From an uncultured Prevotellaceae bacterium (GTDB taxonomy: Bacteria; Bacteroidota; Bacteroidia; Bacteroidales; Bacteroidaceae), in assembly GCA_937892315.1 (NCBI GenBank), contig CALAVF010000444.1, forward strand, positions 1-10,209: 10,209 nt of DNA, in the 5' to 3' direction. Position 1 is the stretch's first letter. Every line of letters begins with the position of its first letter. The position numbers were made by a program, and so were the translations under genes. Under the pieces are notes generated by a model, which saw only the letters and a list, made by a program, of their open reading frames with translations, was not told the DNA's origin and did not search any database. Below, in pieces: positions 1-8,641 of the stretch.

Positions 1-145
1 TACAACTTTTCCGCAAATTACGAGGCAATATGACGTAAAAGTTTCAAAAAAGATAAGATTTGGACGGTCTGATACGGATAGGACGGAAGAATTTGGAGAT
101 TTTGAGGCGATAGTATGCAATATGAGATTCCTTTTTTTGCCACTA

Positions 146-180
146 TGCAACTGGGTTGCAAAAGGAAAGATGTACCTTTG
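146..180 (+). promoter_or_regulatory. Putative promoter of the GH106 gene with an overlapping palindrome
   Basis: TACCTTTG at 173-180 matches the Bacteroidetes -7 consensus TAnnTTTG. It would place the transcription start near 187 and give a ~21-base leader before the ATG at 208. No clear -33 TTG lies at the usual ~19-base distance. Instead the 6-bp inverted repeat TGCAAC-TGG-GTTGCA (146-160) covers that position, so an activator or repressor site there is plausible. Bases 1-145 are AT-rich and show no gene; what they belong to upstream cannot be told. The -7 match is direct observation; the operator role is inference. Confidence 0.55.
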
Positions 181-207
181 CACACGAAAACTAACTGACA
201 CAAACTT

Positions 208-2808
208 ATGATGACGAGAACAATCAGCAGATATGCATGGGCAAAGCCATTGACGTTGCTTTGTCTGCTTTTCGTAGTGAATGTAAATGTCCATGCTCAG
301 CAGTGGCTTCCCATTCCTCAAGAGGCAAAACCCTACACCCGTTGGTGGTGGTTGGGAAGTGCTGTCGATTCCGCAGGTCTCAATTACAACCTGACCGAAC
401 TTTCCCATGCAGGCATCGGTGGTGTGGAAATCACCCCGATTTATGGTGTGCAGGGCAATGATGCCAACGATATTCCCTATCTTTCTCCCCGTTGGATGCG
501 GATGCTCAAATATGTGGAAGACCGAGGTGCAGAGTTGGACATTGAGACCAACATGGCAACAGGCACAGGATGGCCTTTTGGTGGCCCTCTTGTCCCGAAG
601 GAGGAAGCCGCTTGCAAACTCATCTTTGATGCTGCCGACAATGCCACCGTCGGACGCACAGGACAGAAAGTGAAACGTGCAGCCCCAGGAGGAGAAGGTT
701 TTGTGATAGACCATTTCGACCGTGATGCCGTAGCCCATTATTTTGAACGCTTCGACACCGCCTTCGCCCATCAGCAAGTCCCCTTCCCACACACCATGTT
801 CAATGATTCCTACGAAGTCTATGGCGCCGATTGGACCCCGAAGATGTATGCCGAGTTCCAGCAGCGTCGAGGCTACGACCTTGAGCCTTTCACCTATATT
901 TTAAATAAGAAAGATTCCCTCCGCACAGATGCCGACCGTCGCATCATCAGCGACTACCGCGAAACGCTTGGCGACCTCCTCTTGGAGAATTTCACCGCCC
1001 AGTGGACCGATTGGGCACATCGCCACAACAGCATCACACGCAATCAGGCACATGGCAGCCCTGCCAACCTGCTCGACGTCTATGCCGCCGTCGATATTCC
1101 AGAGTGTGAAGGCTTCGGACTCAGCGACTTCGGCATCCGTGGGCTTCGCAAGGACGAAGGCTTCACCAAGAAGAACTTCTCCGACATCTCCATGCTCAAG
1201 TATGCCTCCTCCGCCGCCCACATCTCAGGCAAGAAATACACCTCCTCAGAGACCTTCACATGGCTCACCGAGCATTTCCGCACCTCTCTTTCCCAGTGCA
1301 AGCCCGACCTCGACCTCATGTTCCTGTCGGGAGTCAACCACGTGTTCTTCCACGGCTCCTGCTACTCTCCGCAGGGAGCCGAGTGGCCTGGTTGGCGGTT
1401 CTATGCCAGTGTCGATATGACTCCCAACAACAACTGGTGGTCGGCCATGCCCGCCTTTTCCCGGTATATTCAGCGTTGTCAGTCATTCCTCCAGTGGGGC
1501 GACCCCGACAACGATGTGCTGGTCTATCTTCCTTACTACGACATGATATACGACCAGCCAGGCACAGTCGCACTTTTCGATATTCACTCGATGGAAAAGC
1601 GTGCCCCCAAGTTCATCGAGACCGTCCAGACCATCATCAAGAATGGTTACGATGTCGATTACATCTCCGACCGTTATCTCATGCAGGATGATGTGACTCG
1701 CCGCTATGCCACCATCATTGTGCCCGATGTCCGTTTTATGCCCCTCGCCACCCTTCGTCGCCTCTTGCAGATAGCCGAACAGGGAGGGCAGGTCATGTTT
1801 GTCAAGTCCTTCCCCACATCCGTCCCTGGCTATGGAAAGACCAAGGAACAGAAAGAGTTCGCCGCCCTGCTCAAGCAGTTGCAGCACAAGGTCACCTTCC
1901 ATCCCGAGCAGGCGATGCTGACCGTTTGGGGTGAAGGTGGCATCGTCACCTCTCCCACCTACAGCGACGGTCTCCAGTTCAGTAAAGCCAAAATCGAGCC
2001 CATGCGTATTCAGCAAGGGTTGAGTTGCATTCGCCGCACCAATCCCGACGGCTACCATTACTTCGTGTCCAACTTGCAGGGCAAAGACATTGATACCTTC
2101 GTCGAGTTGGGCGTCAAAGCATCCGAAGTCATCTTCTACAACCCCATGAACGGTGTCATCGACAAAGCCCGACTTGATGGGCAGGGTAGGGCGAAGTTGC
2201 AACTCAAGAGTGGTGAAAGCATCATTCTTCGCACCTATCGCATGCCTACCGCTACAGATGTCAAGCCCCACAAATACTACAATGCCCTTGAATACCGAGC
2301 CACTCCACTCACCAACTGGACACTCTCCTTCAAGGCGGCAGTTCCCGTCTCTATTGCCAAGACCTACACCATGCCTGAGGCTCCGCAGCCTTGGACAGCC
2401 CTTGGCGATTCACTTCTGAACACCACCATGGCGACGGGCACCTACACCACCACCTTCACGGTGCCTACAATACCTTCCAACGCCGCCTATCTTCTCGACC
2501 TTGGCGATGTCAGGGAGACAGCCCGTGTGCTTGTCAACGGCAAGGACGCAGGCACCCTTTTCGCCGTCCCCTTCCTGCTCGATGTCACCCCTTACCTCCA
2601 CGCAGGTTCCAACACGCTCGTGGTCGAAGTCGCCAATCTGCCAGCCAACCGTATTGCACAACTTGACAGGCAGGGCGTGGAGTGGCGTAAGTTCAAAGAA
2701 ATCAACGTCGTGGACCTCAACTATAAGCGAGACCGCTACGACACTTGGGCAGTTGTTCCTTCGGGACTCAACAGCGACGTGAGACTCATTCCTTGCACGG
2801 TCGAATAG
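208..2808 (+). CDS. Exported GH106-family alpha-L-rhamnosidase-like glycoside hydrolase
   Basis: Predicted to release alpha-L-rhamnose from plant pectic or other rhamnose-containing glycans in the periplasm or at the cell surface. Residues 1-30 form a signal peptide ending VHA before QQW. The mature protein opens with TRWWWLGSAVD (44-54) and GIGGVEITPIYG (69-80), then GTGWPFGGP (119-127), QKVKRAAPGGEGFVIDHF (153-170) and FNDSYEVYGADWTP (198-211). AHGSPANLLDVYAAVD (281-296), SSETFTWLTEHF (346-357) and NHVFFHGSCYSP (377-388) follow. This order is characteristic of GH106. Residues ~700-860 look like a C-terminal galactose-binding-like beta-sandwich (DLGDVRETARVLVNGKDAG). The 866 residues are short for the family. 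The stretch between CKLIF (~140) and RTGQKVKR (~150) seems to lack some 80-100 residues that I recall in relatives. Two ATGs are adjacent at 208 and 211; the first is used here. The DMT transporter gene follows after 12 bases. Family assignment is firm; exact substrate is not. Confidence 0.88.
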   Translation: MMTRTISRYAWAKPLTLLCLLFVVNVNVHAQQWLPIPQEAKPYTRWWWLGSAVDSAGLNYNLTELSHAGIGGVEITPIYGVQGNDANDIPYLSPRWMRMLKYVEDRGAELDIETNMATGTGWPFGGPLVPKEEAACKLIFDAADNATVGRTGQKVKRAAPGGEGFVIDHFDRDAVAHYFERFDTAFAHQQVPFPHTMFNDSYEVYGADWTPKMYAEFQQRRGYDLEPFTYILNKKDSLRTDADRRIISDYRETLGDLLLENFTAQWTDWAHRHNSITRNQAHGSPANLLDVYAAVDIPECEGFGLSDFGIRGLRKDEGFTKKNFSDISMLKYASSAAHISGKKYTSSETFTWLTEHFRTSLSQCKPDLDLMFLSGVNHVFFHGSCYSPQGAEWPGWRFYASVDMTPNNNWWSAMPAFSRYIQRCQSFLQWGDPDNDVLVYLPYYDMIYDQPGTVALFDIHSMEKRAPKFIETVQTIIKNGYDVDYISDRYLMQDDVTRRYATIIVPDVRFMPLATLRRLLQIAEQGGQVMFVKSFPTSVPGYGKTKEQKEFAALLKQLQHKVTFHPEQAMLTVWGEGGIVTSPTYSDGLQFSKAKIEPMRIQQGLSCIRRTNPDGYHYFVSNLQGKDIDTFVELGVKASEVIFYNPMNGVIDKARLDGQGRAKLQLKSGESIILRTYRMPTATDVKPHKYYNALEYRATPLTNWTLSFKAAVPVSIAKTYTMPEAPQPWTALGDSLLNTTMATGTYTTTFTVPTIPSNAAYLLDLGDVRETARVLVNGKDAGTLFAVPFLLDVTPYLHAGSNTLVVEVANLPANRIAQLDRQGVEWRKFKEINVVDLNYKRDRYDTWAVVPSGLNSDVRLIPCTVE

Positions 2809-2820
2809 AAAAGTCCTCCC

Positions 2821-3744
2821 ATGTACAAAGGCGAACTCATCTCCCTCGTCGTAGCCGTCTCATGGACAGCCACCGCCCTCGCAGCCGAAGAGGCGAGCCG
2901 ACGCATCACGCCCCTTGGTGTGAACGTCCTCCGTATGCTCCTTTCCCTTCTTCTCCTCGCCCTCGTTCTGTGGGTCGGGTGCGGACAGCCCTTTCCAGCC
3001 GATGCCGATGCCGAGACGTGGCTGTGGCTTTCCCTCTCAGGTTTCGTCGGCTATGTGCTGGGCGATTATTGCCTGTTCAACTCCTATCTCCTCATCGGTA
3101 GCCGCTTCGGACAACTCTTCATGACGCTGGCTCCGGCGGCAGCCGCCCTTTTCGGCTTCATCCTTCTTGGCGAACGGATGTCCCCCCTTGCCATCCTTGG
3201 CATGTTCATCACCATGTTCGGCATCGGCTTGAGCGTCCTCTCCAAAGGCGGTGAGCATCACAAACTCAATCTTAAACTCCCCATCAAGGGCATCCTTCTA
3301 GGCATCGGGGCAGGATTGGGCCAAGGCATAGGGTTAGTTCTCAGCAAGGTGGGCATGACCCACTACGAGACACTCATCCAGACCCCCGAGGCTCTCTCGC
3401 TCATGCCCTTTGCCAGCACCTTCATGCGGGCAGTCACAGGATTGATGGGCTTCACCCTCACCATGCTCATCACTCGCAAGACCCGCACCGTCGCCCGTGC
3501 CACCCGCGACCGCCGTGGCATGTTCTTCGTCCTCCTTGCCACCCTTCTCGGTCCCTTCCTTGGTGTAAGCCTCTCCCTCATGGCAACCCTCTACACCACT
3601 ACGGGTATTGCCCAAACCATCATGGCAATGACCCCCATCTTCATCCTTCTGCCCAGTTGGTACTTCTTCCACCAGCGGGTCACTCCCCTCGAAATCCTTG
3701 GAGCCATCATCAGCGTGGCAGGTGTCACCCTGTTCTTCGTGTGA
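2821..3744 (+). CDS. EamA/DMT-superfamily inner-membrane transporter
   Basis: A 307-residue, very hydrophobic protein with the internal duplication of the drug/metabolite transporter superfamily. Each half is an EamA domain. The first (~4-140) ends in FILLGERMSPLAILGMFITMFGIGLSVLSK; the second (~155-306) ends in FFHQRVTPLEILGAIISVAGVTLFF. About ten transmembrane helices can be drawn. The short charged loops at 142-150 (GGEHHK) and 219-233 (RKTRTVARATRDRR) fit cytoplasmic loops under the positive-inside rule. The length is normal for the family. Members export amino acids, metabolites or drugs, or import nucleotide sugars and other small molecules; the sequence does not show which. It starts 12 bases after the GH106 stop with no Shine-Dalgarno sequence, so it is probably co-transcribed. 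It ends 43 bases before the convergent TolC-type gene, with no clear terminator hairpin between them. Confidence 0.85.
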   Translation: MYKGELISLVVAVSWTATALAAEEASRRITPLGVNVLRMLLSLLLLALVLWVGCGQPFPADADAETWLWLSLSGFVGYVLGDYCLFNSYLLIGSRFGQLFMTLAPAAAALFGFILLGERMSPLAILGMFITMFGIGLSVLSKGGEHHKLNLKLPIKGILLGIGAGLGQGIGLVLSKVGMTHYETLIQTPEALSLMPFASTFMRAVTGLMGFTLTMLITRKTRTVARATRDRRGMFFVLLATLLGPFLGVSLSLMATLYTTTGIAQTIMAMTPIFILLPSWYFFHQRVTPLEILGAIISVAGVTLFFV

Positions 3745-3787
3745 TGCCAACCATCATCTGACAGAATCATCCGCTCTCCCACATGGA

Positions 3788-5062
3788 CTATTGTGCCTTT
3801 CTCTGATATTCCGCTATGCGTGTCTGGTAGGTGGCATACGTCGTGACGAGTCGGCTCTCCGCTTGCGTGTAGAGTGTCACCGCATCCAGCAGGTCTGTCA
3901 ATGTGGTTGTGCCAGCAACATAGAAGTTACGCTCCATCCGTAGGTTCTCGTTTGCAGACTCTACGGAGGTACGGGCGATGTCTATCTGCTTGTAGGCTTC
4001 TTCCACGTTGTTCCATGCCGATTGGAGGTCAATAGCCAGTTTCTCTCGGGCATCCAACCGGTCGTTCTCTGCCTGCAGACGTTGCAGTTTCGCTTTCTTC
4101 ACTGCATGGCTGCCACCCCACCAGTCGCTGATGGGCACCGAAAGCGTGGCGAAGACCATGCCGTTCGTCTGGTCGTCGTGGTCGATGCTCTGATAGAATC
4201 CATTCACTCCCACAGCCACAGAGGGCAACAACTTTCCACGTTCCATCCTTACGTTTAGTCGCTGTGCCTCTTCATTCTTTTGCGAAAGCACATATTCCTC
4301 ACGGTTGGCAACAGCCTCGTCCTTGTCTCTCAGAAAGGTGGTGGGGAGGGAAGGCGACAGGAAGGAAGCAGAAGGGGTCAGTTGATAGCCGCCTTCTTCC
4401 ATCCCCACCAGTTGAGCCAAGAGCAGTTTCAGGATGCTGATGCCGTTTTCCAGTTCCAAGCGGTTGGAAGCCACTTCTTGCTGTTTCAGTTCCACCCTCA
4501 GCAGGTCGTTGCGAGTGGTCACGCCTGCTTTCACATAGTTGTCGGTCAGTCGATGCACCTCGCCCAGTTGCATCTTCACCGAGTCGAGCGTGGCGATGTT
4601 GCTTTGCAGAGAGACGATTTGCCAATAGTATTGAGCCACTTGAAGTGCCACATCCTTTTCCGACATCCGCAATTGGAGTTGGCTCACCTCTTCTTGCAGA
4701 GCCGCCAACTTGTTGCCTGTCACAATCTGTCCGCCCTGGAAGATGGGTTGCACAGCCATCACACTGCCCACTATGCCTTTCTTCACCATTGCCATGTCCA
4801 AGGCCCCCATGCCAGGCACATCCATTGTACTCTGCACCAAGTCATCGAAACCATGAAAGCCCACGCCCGTGGCACTCACTTGCGGGAAATAGTTGGTGCG
4901 AGCCTTTGCCTTGTCTTCCTCGGCGGCATCGATGCCCAAACGTGCATTCTTCAGTGTTCGGTTGTTCAGCACAGCCATTTCCTGCAACTGTGCCAAGGTG
5001 TACTCTTGGGCGTTCATGCCACAAGCGTACAACAGATAAATCATCAAGAGAATCTTTTTCAT
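3788..5062 (-). CDS. TolC-family outer-membrane efflux channel
   Basis: Outer-membrane component of a tripartite efflux pump, expected to form a trimeric channel and tunnel through the periplasm. From the ATG at 5062 the product has 424 residues, normal for the family. A signal peptide (MKKILLMIYLLYACGMNAQ) is followed by EYTLAQLQEMAVLNNRTLKNARLGID, the usual start of an OEP repeat. The first OEP half runs to ~220 and includes AMVKKGIVGSVMAVQPIFQGGQI (91-113) and YVKAGVTTRNDLLRVELKQQE (176-196). The second includes KLLPSVAVGVNGFY (277-290), TLSVPISDWWGGSHAVKKAK (306-325) and FYVAGTTTLTDLLDAVTLYTQAE (380-402). The long heptad-like helices are typical. The frame stays open to 5125, but the extra 21 codons are read from the palindromic repeats, so the ATG before MKKILL is preferred. 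The gene lies downstream of the RND permease on the same strand, after a 263-base repeat-rich gap. No TAnnTTTG box is seen in that gap, so it probably depends on read-through. Confidence 0.9.
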   Translation of the reverse strand: MKKILLMIYLLYACGMNAQEYTLAQLQEMAVLNNRTLKNARLGIDAAEEDKAKARTNYFPQVSATGVGFHGFDDLVQSTMDVPGMGALDMAMVKKGIVGSVMAVQPIFQGGQIVTGNKLAALQEEVSQLQLRMSEKDVALQVAQYYWQIVSLQSNIATLDSVKMQLGEVHRLTDNYVKAGVTTRNDLLRVELKQQEVASNRLELENGISILKLLLAQLVGMEEGGYQLTPSASFLSPSLPTTFLRDKDEAVANREEYVLSQKNEEAQRLNVRMERGKLLPSVAVGVNGFYQSIDHDDQTNGMVFATLSVPISDWWGGSHAVKKAKLQRLQAENDRLDAREKLAIDLQSAWNNVEEAYKQIDIARTSVESANENLRMERNFYVAGTTTLTDLLDAVTLYTQAESRLVTTYATYQTRIAEYQRKAQ

Positions 5063-5084
5063 TGTTTCTTTTGTTTTTCTTAGG

Positions 5085-5147
5085 CGTACCCGAGGGGTAC
5101 GATGGGGTGTACCCGAGGGGTACACTTTGCCGTACCCCTCGGGTACG
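5085..5147. repeat. Three copies of a GTACCC-GAG-GGGTAC palindrome, the third inverted
   Basis: The 15-base unit GTACCCGAGGGGTAC occurs at 5086-5100 and 5109-5123. Its reverse complement, GTACCCCTCGGGTAC, occurs at 5132-5146. Each copy is an imperfect palindrome with a 3-base centre. The arms extend to 7 bp in the outer copies and 8 bp in the middle copy (GTGTACCC-GAG-GGGTACAC, 5107-5125). Copies 1 and 3 are also exact 17-base inverted repeats of each other (5085-5101 and 5131-5147), so they can pair with each other. The array lies just upstream of the TolC-type start. Starts are 23 bases apart, with spacers of only 8 bases. This could be a palindromic extragenic repeat cluster or a set of binding sites. 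Confidence 0.85.
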
Positions 5148-5185
5148 TTTATTTATTTAAGTTTCGGGAGTTTGTCCCCCTTTTT

Positions 5186-5310
5186 GAAGTTAAAGAAGTT
5201 AGAGAAGTTATCGCTTCGCTCGAAGTTAAAGACGTATGTGATGCAGCCCCGCAATTGGTATCGTCTTTAACTTCTCTAACTTCTTTAACTTCGAGCGAAG
5301 CGATAACTTC
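5186..5310. repeat. 125-base modular inverted repeat with a 9-base period
   Basis: GAAGTTA occurs at 5186, 5195, 5204 and 5222; TAACTTC occurs at 5268, 5277, 5286 and 5304. Every interval is 9 or 18 bases. Two overlapping perfect inverted repeats result. In one, 5186-5210 pairs with 5268-5292 (25 bp). In the other, 5204-5231 pairs with 5283-5310 (28 bp, including the TCGCTTCGCTCGA block). They share bases, so only one can form at a time. The two 49-base arms (5186-5234 and 5262-5310) carry the same two 18-base modules in swapped order between identical ends. The element sits in the RND-TolC intercistronic gap and would be transcribed with the operon. It resembles dispersed extragenic repeats that I associate with Prevotella-type genomes; that link is from memory. 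Confidence 0.85.
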
Positions 5311-5325
5311 CGAAAGTTGAGTTAT

Positions 5326-8300
5326 TTACTTATCGAATATCTTCCAATACACAACAGGTAGCACGGTCACCACTAAGATGAGTGCGCCGATGCCTCCGGC
5401 AAAGATGCTCACGCCCACTGGCATCCAGAAGGAGGTGGCAGCAATAATCATCGGCACCACACCCACGGCTGTGGTTGCCGTGGTGAGGAAGATGGGCACC
5501 ATGCGTCGGCGACCTGCATCGTAGGCGGCATCACGCACCGTCCAGCCCTGCCGCACCAATCCGTTGGCATGTTCGAAGATGAGGATTTCGTTCCTCATAA
5601 TCATACCCATCAGCGTGATGAGACCGAACACGGCTGTGACACCCACATCGCGGTGCATCAGGAACAGACCGATGATGGCTCCCGGCAGACAGAGCGAGAT
5701 GGCAAGAATGCAGGTGAAGGTGATTTTATAATTCTTGAAGTTGAACAGCAGGAAGAAGAAGATGATGACGAAAGCAATGCCAAGGCCCTCCACTACGGGA
5801 CCGCCGATCTCCTTGTCGTTCTCTGGCTCACCGCCCACTTCCACACGCACACCCTGTGGTATGTGCAGCCGCGTTTGGGCAATCTCTGCCAACTCCGCAT
5901 GAATCGGAGCAGGATACACAGTACGGTATGGGTCGCAAGTCACCGTCATGCAGCGTTCGCCGCCACGGTGTACGATATGGGCGGCTCCCCATGTGGGATG
6001 AGCGTCTGCCACCTGACGGAGCGGCACACTGGCTGCGGGCGAAGAGAGGTAGAGGTCGTTCACCTCGTCGCAATCAAGACTTTCCTTGTGTACGTCTTTC
6101 AGCATGATGGGCACCTCATAGTCGCCTTCCCATACCTGCCCCACCTTTGTGGTGCCTGTTCCGACGGCGAGTTGCAGTTCTGTCAGCGTTCGGCTGATGC
6201 CCAACTGGCTGGATGCCACAGGGTCGAGTGCCACCTCAATGAAGGGTCGAGGCTCTCGCCAGTCGGTGTGTACATTCATAAAGTTGGGATTCTTCCGCAT
6301 CTCGGCAGCCATCTCCTCAGCCACGGTGCGGAGGCTGTCGGCGTCGTCGCCGTAGAAACGATACTCAAACGTGTCGAAGGTCTGGAAGTCCAGTTGCTTG
6401 AACTTGACGAAGGCGTTAGGGAAATGTTCGGAGTAGAGCGGCTCATACTTGTCCAGCACCTCCACCGTCGCCTCTTGCGAGACGGTGTTGACGATGAACT
6501 GGGCATAGTTCCGCCCTGCCACCTTCGGAGCATACGCCGCATGGAAACGGGGGGAGGAACAGCCGATGAAACGGGTCACGCTGAGCACACGCTCGTCTTG
6601 TCGGAGCAATCCATACACCGAGTCCGCAATGGCTTCGGTCTCTGCCAAACCCGCTCCTTCCGGAAGGAATATCTCCACCGCAAACTGGTTGCGTTCGGCG
6701 TTCGGCATCACACGCACGGGCAGCAGGGTCGCCAGCAAGAGGCTGAGTGCTGTCACCACGACGACACCGCCCATCGTCAGCCACGGATGACGGAACGTCC
6801 ATGCCAAAGCCCTTTCGTACCACTCCTGCACATAGTCCGTAATGCTCTTCTTGTCGGGTTGGGTCTGAATGTCCTCTTCCGTCACGTCGCCCACACGGCT
6901 GGTGGGCTTCGACATCTCCACATGCTTATGCACGGTCTTCTTCCGCTTCTTGATGACCAAAAACTCCATCACAGGAATGAACACCACCGCCAGCACCAGC
7001 GACACCATCAGGTTGATGAAGACCGTCCACGGCAACCAATAGACAAAGTCGGCGGTCTGCCCCGTAAAGGTCTGCTGAATAGGGAAGAAGATGACCGAAA
7101 TGCAGAGCGTGGCAAGCATCATCGGCATGAAGTAATGCTGTGCCGACTCTGCCGCCGCATGCCAACGAGACATGCCCTTGTTCAGATACTCCAGATAGCC
7201 GTCGAGCACCACAATGGCATTATCGACCACCATGCCGAGCACGATGATGAGACCAGACAGCGTGACCGTGTTCAGCGGAATGCCCACCATGTACATCACC
7301 CCCACCGACAGGAACGTGCTGATTGGCACGGTCATGCCAGCCACCACCGCCGTGCGCCACGGGAACAGGAGCAGCATCACAAGGACAATGACCGCCATCG
7401 ACTCCAACAGATTGACCATGAAGTCTCTCACGCTGTCGCCCACCACTTGGCACTGGTCGGCAATACGGCTCACGGTCACGTCCTTCGGCAGTTCCTCCTC
7501 CACAAACCTGTCCAGCACCTCCTGCACGTCCTCACCATACTGGAGGATATTGTTGCCCTCCATCATCTCCAGCGAGAGCAGCACACAGGGGTGCCCGTTG
7601 TAATCGATGTAACTCTCCGTGCGGTCATATTCCCGCCTCACCGTCGCCACATCCTTCACTCTCACCACATGGCTCCTCGTGTCAGTGTAGATGATCTGGT
7701 TCTCTATCTCCTGCTCGCTCCGCACGGAGGGCACCACATGGATGGGCACATCCTTCTCCGTGCCGCTGATGCCACCCGACATCGTAGTCATGCCAGCCGA
7801 CTGCAATGCCTGTATCACCGCCATCTTTCCGATGCCGTATGCCGCCAGCCGCTGCTGGTCCACTTCAATGCTGATTTGTTCCTTCAGGTCGCCATAAAGC
7901 ACCACGTTGCTGACCGAAGGGATGCGGCGCAAACGGTCAGCCAAGTCATCGCTGTACTTCTTCAATTCGCGAGGACTGCGTTCTTCACTCTCGATGGCGA
8001 TGAGAAGAGCCGACGCACTGCCAAAGTCATCGTTCACCACCAACGCCAACACACCGCTCGGCAGGCTCTGGCTCTTGAAAGCATTGAGTCCATGCTTGAT
8101 TTTCGACCACACCTCGTCCTTGTTGTTCACATGGTCCTGCAACTCCACCTGACACACGCACATGCCGTTGCTGCTTGTCGTCGTGGTCTTCTCGCGTTTC
8201 ACCTCGTCGAAGGTGAAGAGATACCTTTCTAAAGGCTTTGCCACCTGCTCCTCCACCTCCTCGGCTGTGGCTCCCGGATAGACAGCCACCACCACGCCCT

Positions 8301-8436
8301 GACGTATCACGAAGTCAGGGAACTCCGCCTTTGCCATTCGGTCGAACCCGAAGAGTCCGAAGATGAACAGCAGCACGATTAACAGGAAAGTGATGCGATA
8401 GTTCCGCATCAGCCATCCAACCCAATTATTCTTCAT
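5326..8436 (-). CDS. RND-superfamily efflux permease (AcrB/CzcA-type)
   Basis: Inner-membrane proton-driven pump subunit, expected to work as a trimer with an adaptor and the TolC-type channel encoded next. From the ATG at 8436 it has 1036 residues, full length for RND pumps. Visible parts are TM1 (~16-30), the first periplasmic porter region ([32 protein letters not shown]), and TM2-6 with [17 protein letters not shown] (401-417). A charged cytoplasmic linker (~496-540) precedes TM7 and the second periplasmic region (~570-878), followed by TM8-12 with [22 protein letters not shown] (937-958). Aspartate 405 corresponds to an AcrB TM4 aspartate; the second is Asn406, and Arg948 stands where AcrB has its TM10 lysine. 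These variants are known in CzcA and HAE-2-like pumps. The gene overlaps the preceding chimeric ORF by 11 bases. Drug versus metal specificity cannot be decided. The adaptor that should accompany it survives only as a fragment. Confidence 0.93.
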   Translation of the reverse strand: MKNNWVGWLMRNYRITFLLIVLLFIFGLFGFDRMAKAEFPDFVIRQGVVVAVYPGATAEEVEEQVAKPLERYLFTFDEVKREKTTTTSSNGMCVCQVELQDHVNNKDEVWSKIKHGLNAFKSQSLPSGVLALVVNDDFGSASALLIAIESEERSPRELKKYSDDLADRLRRIPSVSNVVLYGDLKEQISIEVDQQRLAAYGIGKMAVIQALQSAGMTTMSGGISGTEKDVPIHVVPSVRSEQEIENQIIYTDTRSHVVRVKDVATVRREYDRTESYIDYNGHPCVLLSLEMMEGNNILQYGEDVQEVLDRFVEEELPKDVTVSRIADQCQVVGDSVRDFMVNLLESMAVIVLVMLLLFPWRTAVVAGMTVPISTFLSVGVMYMVGIPLNTVTLSGLIIVLGMVVDNAIVVLDGYLEYLNKGMSRWHAAAESAQHYFMPMMLATLCISVIFFPIQQTFTGQTADFVYWLPWTVFINLMVSLVLAVVFIPVMEFLVIKKRKKTVHKHVEMSKPTSRVGDVTEEDIQTQPDKKSITDYVQEWYERALAWTFRHPWLTMGGVVVVTALSLLLATLLPVRVMPNAERNQFAVEIFLPEGAGLAETEAIADSVYGLLRQDERVLSVTRFIGCSSPRFHAAYAPKVAGRNYAQFIVNTVSQEATVEVLDKYEPLYSEHFPNAFVKFKQLDFQTFDTFEYRFYGDDADSLRTVAEEMAAEMRKNPNFMNVHTDWREPRPFIEVALDPVASSQLGISRTLTELQLAVGTGTTKVGQVWEGDYEVPIMLKDVHKESLDCDEVNDLYLSSPAASVPLRQVADAHPTWGAAHIVHRGGERCMTVTCDPYRTVYPAPIHAELAEIAQTRLHIPQGVRVEVGGEPENDKEIGGPVVEGLGIAFVIIFFFLLFNFKNYKITFTCILAISLCLPGAIIGLFLMHRDVGVTAVFGLITLMGMIMRNEILIFEHANGLVRQGWTVRDAAYDAGRRRMVPIFLTTATTAVGVVPMIIAATSFWMPVGVSIFAGGIGALILVVTVLPVVYWKIFDK

Positions 8437-8641
8437 ATTCACTTCCTTCGCTTAGTTTTTGATACCCTTCCACAATCACTTTATCTCCTTTCTTCAAGCC
8501 ACTCACCACCTCCATGCGGTTGCCCGAAGCCTCGCCCAGCGTCACCTTCGCCCGATGCACCTTCCCTTCCTCCGCCTTCCACACAAACATGCTGCCGTCA
8601 GCCGAACGCTGCACCGCCGTAATCGGCACTGAAATCACAGA
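8426..8641 (-). pseudogene. Remnant of the RND periplasmic adaptor (membrane fusion protein) gene
   Basis: The last ~70 codons of the chimeric ORF match the end of AcrA/HlyD-type adaptors: a beta-barrel exit ([35 protein letters not shown]) and the terminal [19 protein letters not shown] segment. Its position directly before the RND permease, with an 11-base overlap, is the normal place for the adaptor in a Bacteroidetes adaptor-permease-channel operon. The signal peptide, the lipoyl/biotinyl-like domain and the alpha-hairpin that contacts TolC are all absent. About three quarters of the gene is gone. Confidence 0.75.

Noticed and set aside
1483..2271. A 262-codon minus-strand open frame inside the GH106 gene
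   Set aside because: It is antisense to conserved GH106 coding sequence and its product has no recognisable features.
3745..3787. Bidirectional terminator between the convergent genes
   Set aside because: Only 4-bp stems can be drawn and there is no T-run, so I could not support a terminator.
5063..5125. A 21-codon N-terminal extension of the TolC-type protein
   Set aside because: The extension is translated palindromic repeat and would bury the signal peptide; the ATG at 5062 directly precedes MKKILLMIYLL.
5186..5310. CRISPR-like array
   Set aside because: The repeat unit is only 7-9 bases, spacers are absent or repeat-derived, and the copies are inverted about a centre.
5102..5320. A small plus-strand ORF encoding EVKEVREV and LTSLTSLTSSEAITS repeats
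   Set aside because: The peptide pattern comes from the 9-base period of the inverted repeat; there is no start signal or family match.
5569..8232. An 887-codon open frame on the plus strand, antisense to the RND gene
   Set aside because: The product is histidine-, arginine- and glutamine-rich with no domain logic. It mirrors the codon bias of the certain RND gene on the other strand.
8440..8442. GTG as the RND start codon
   Set aside because: It overlaps the Shine-Dalgarno GAAGGAAG, which is well spaced for the ATG at 8436.
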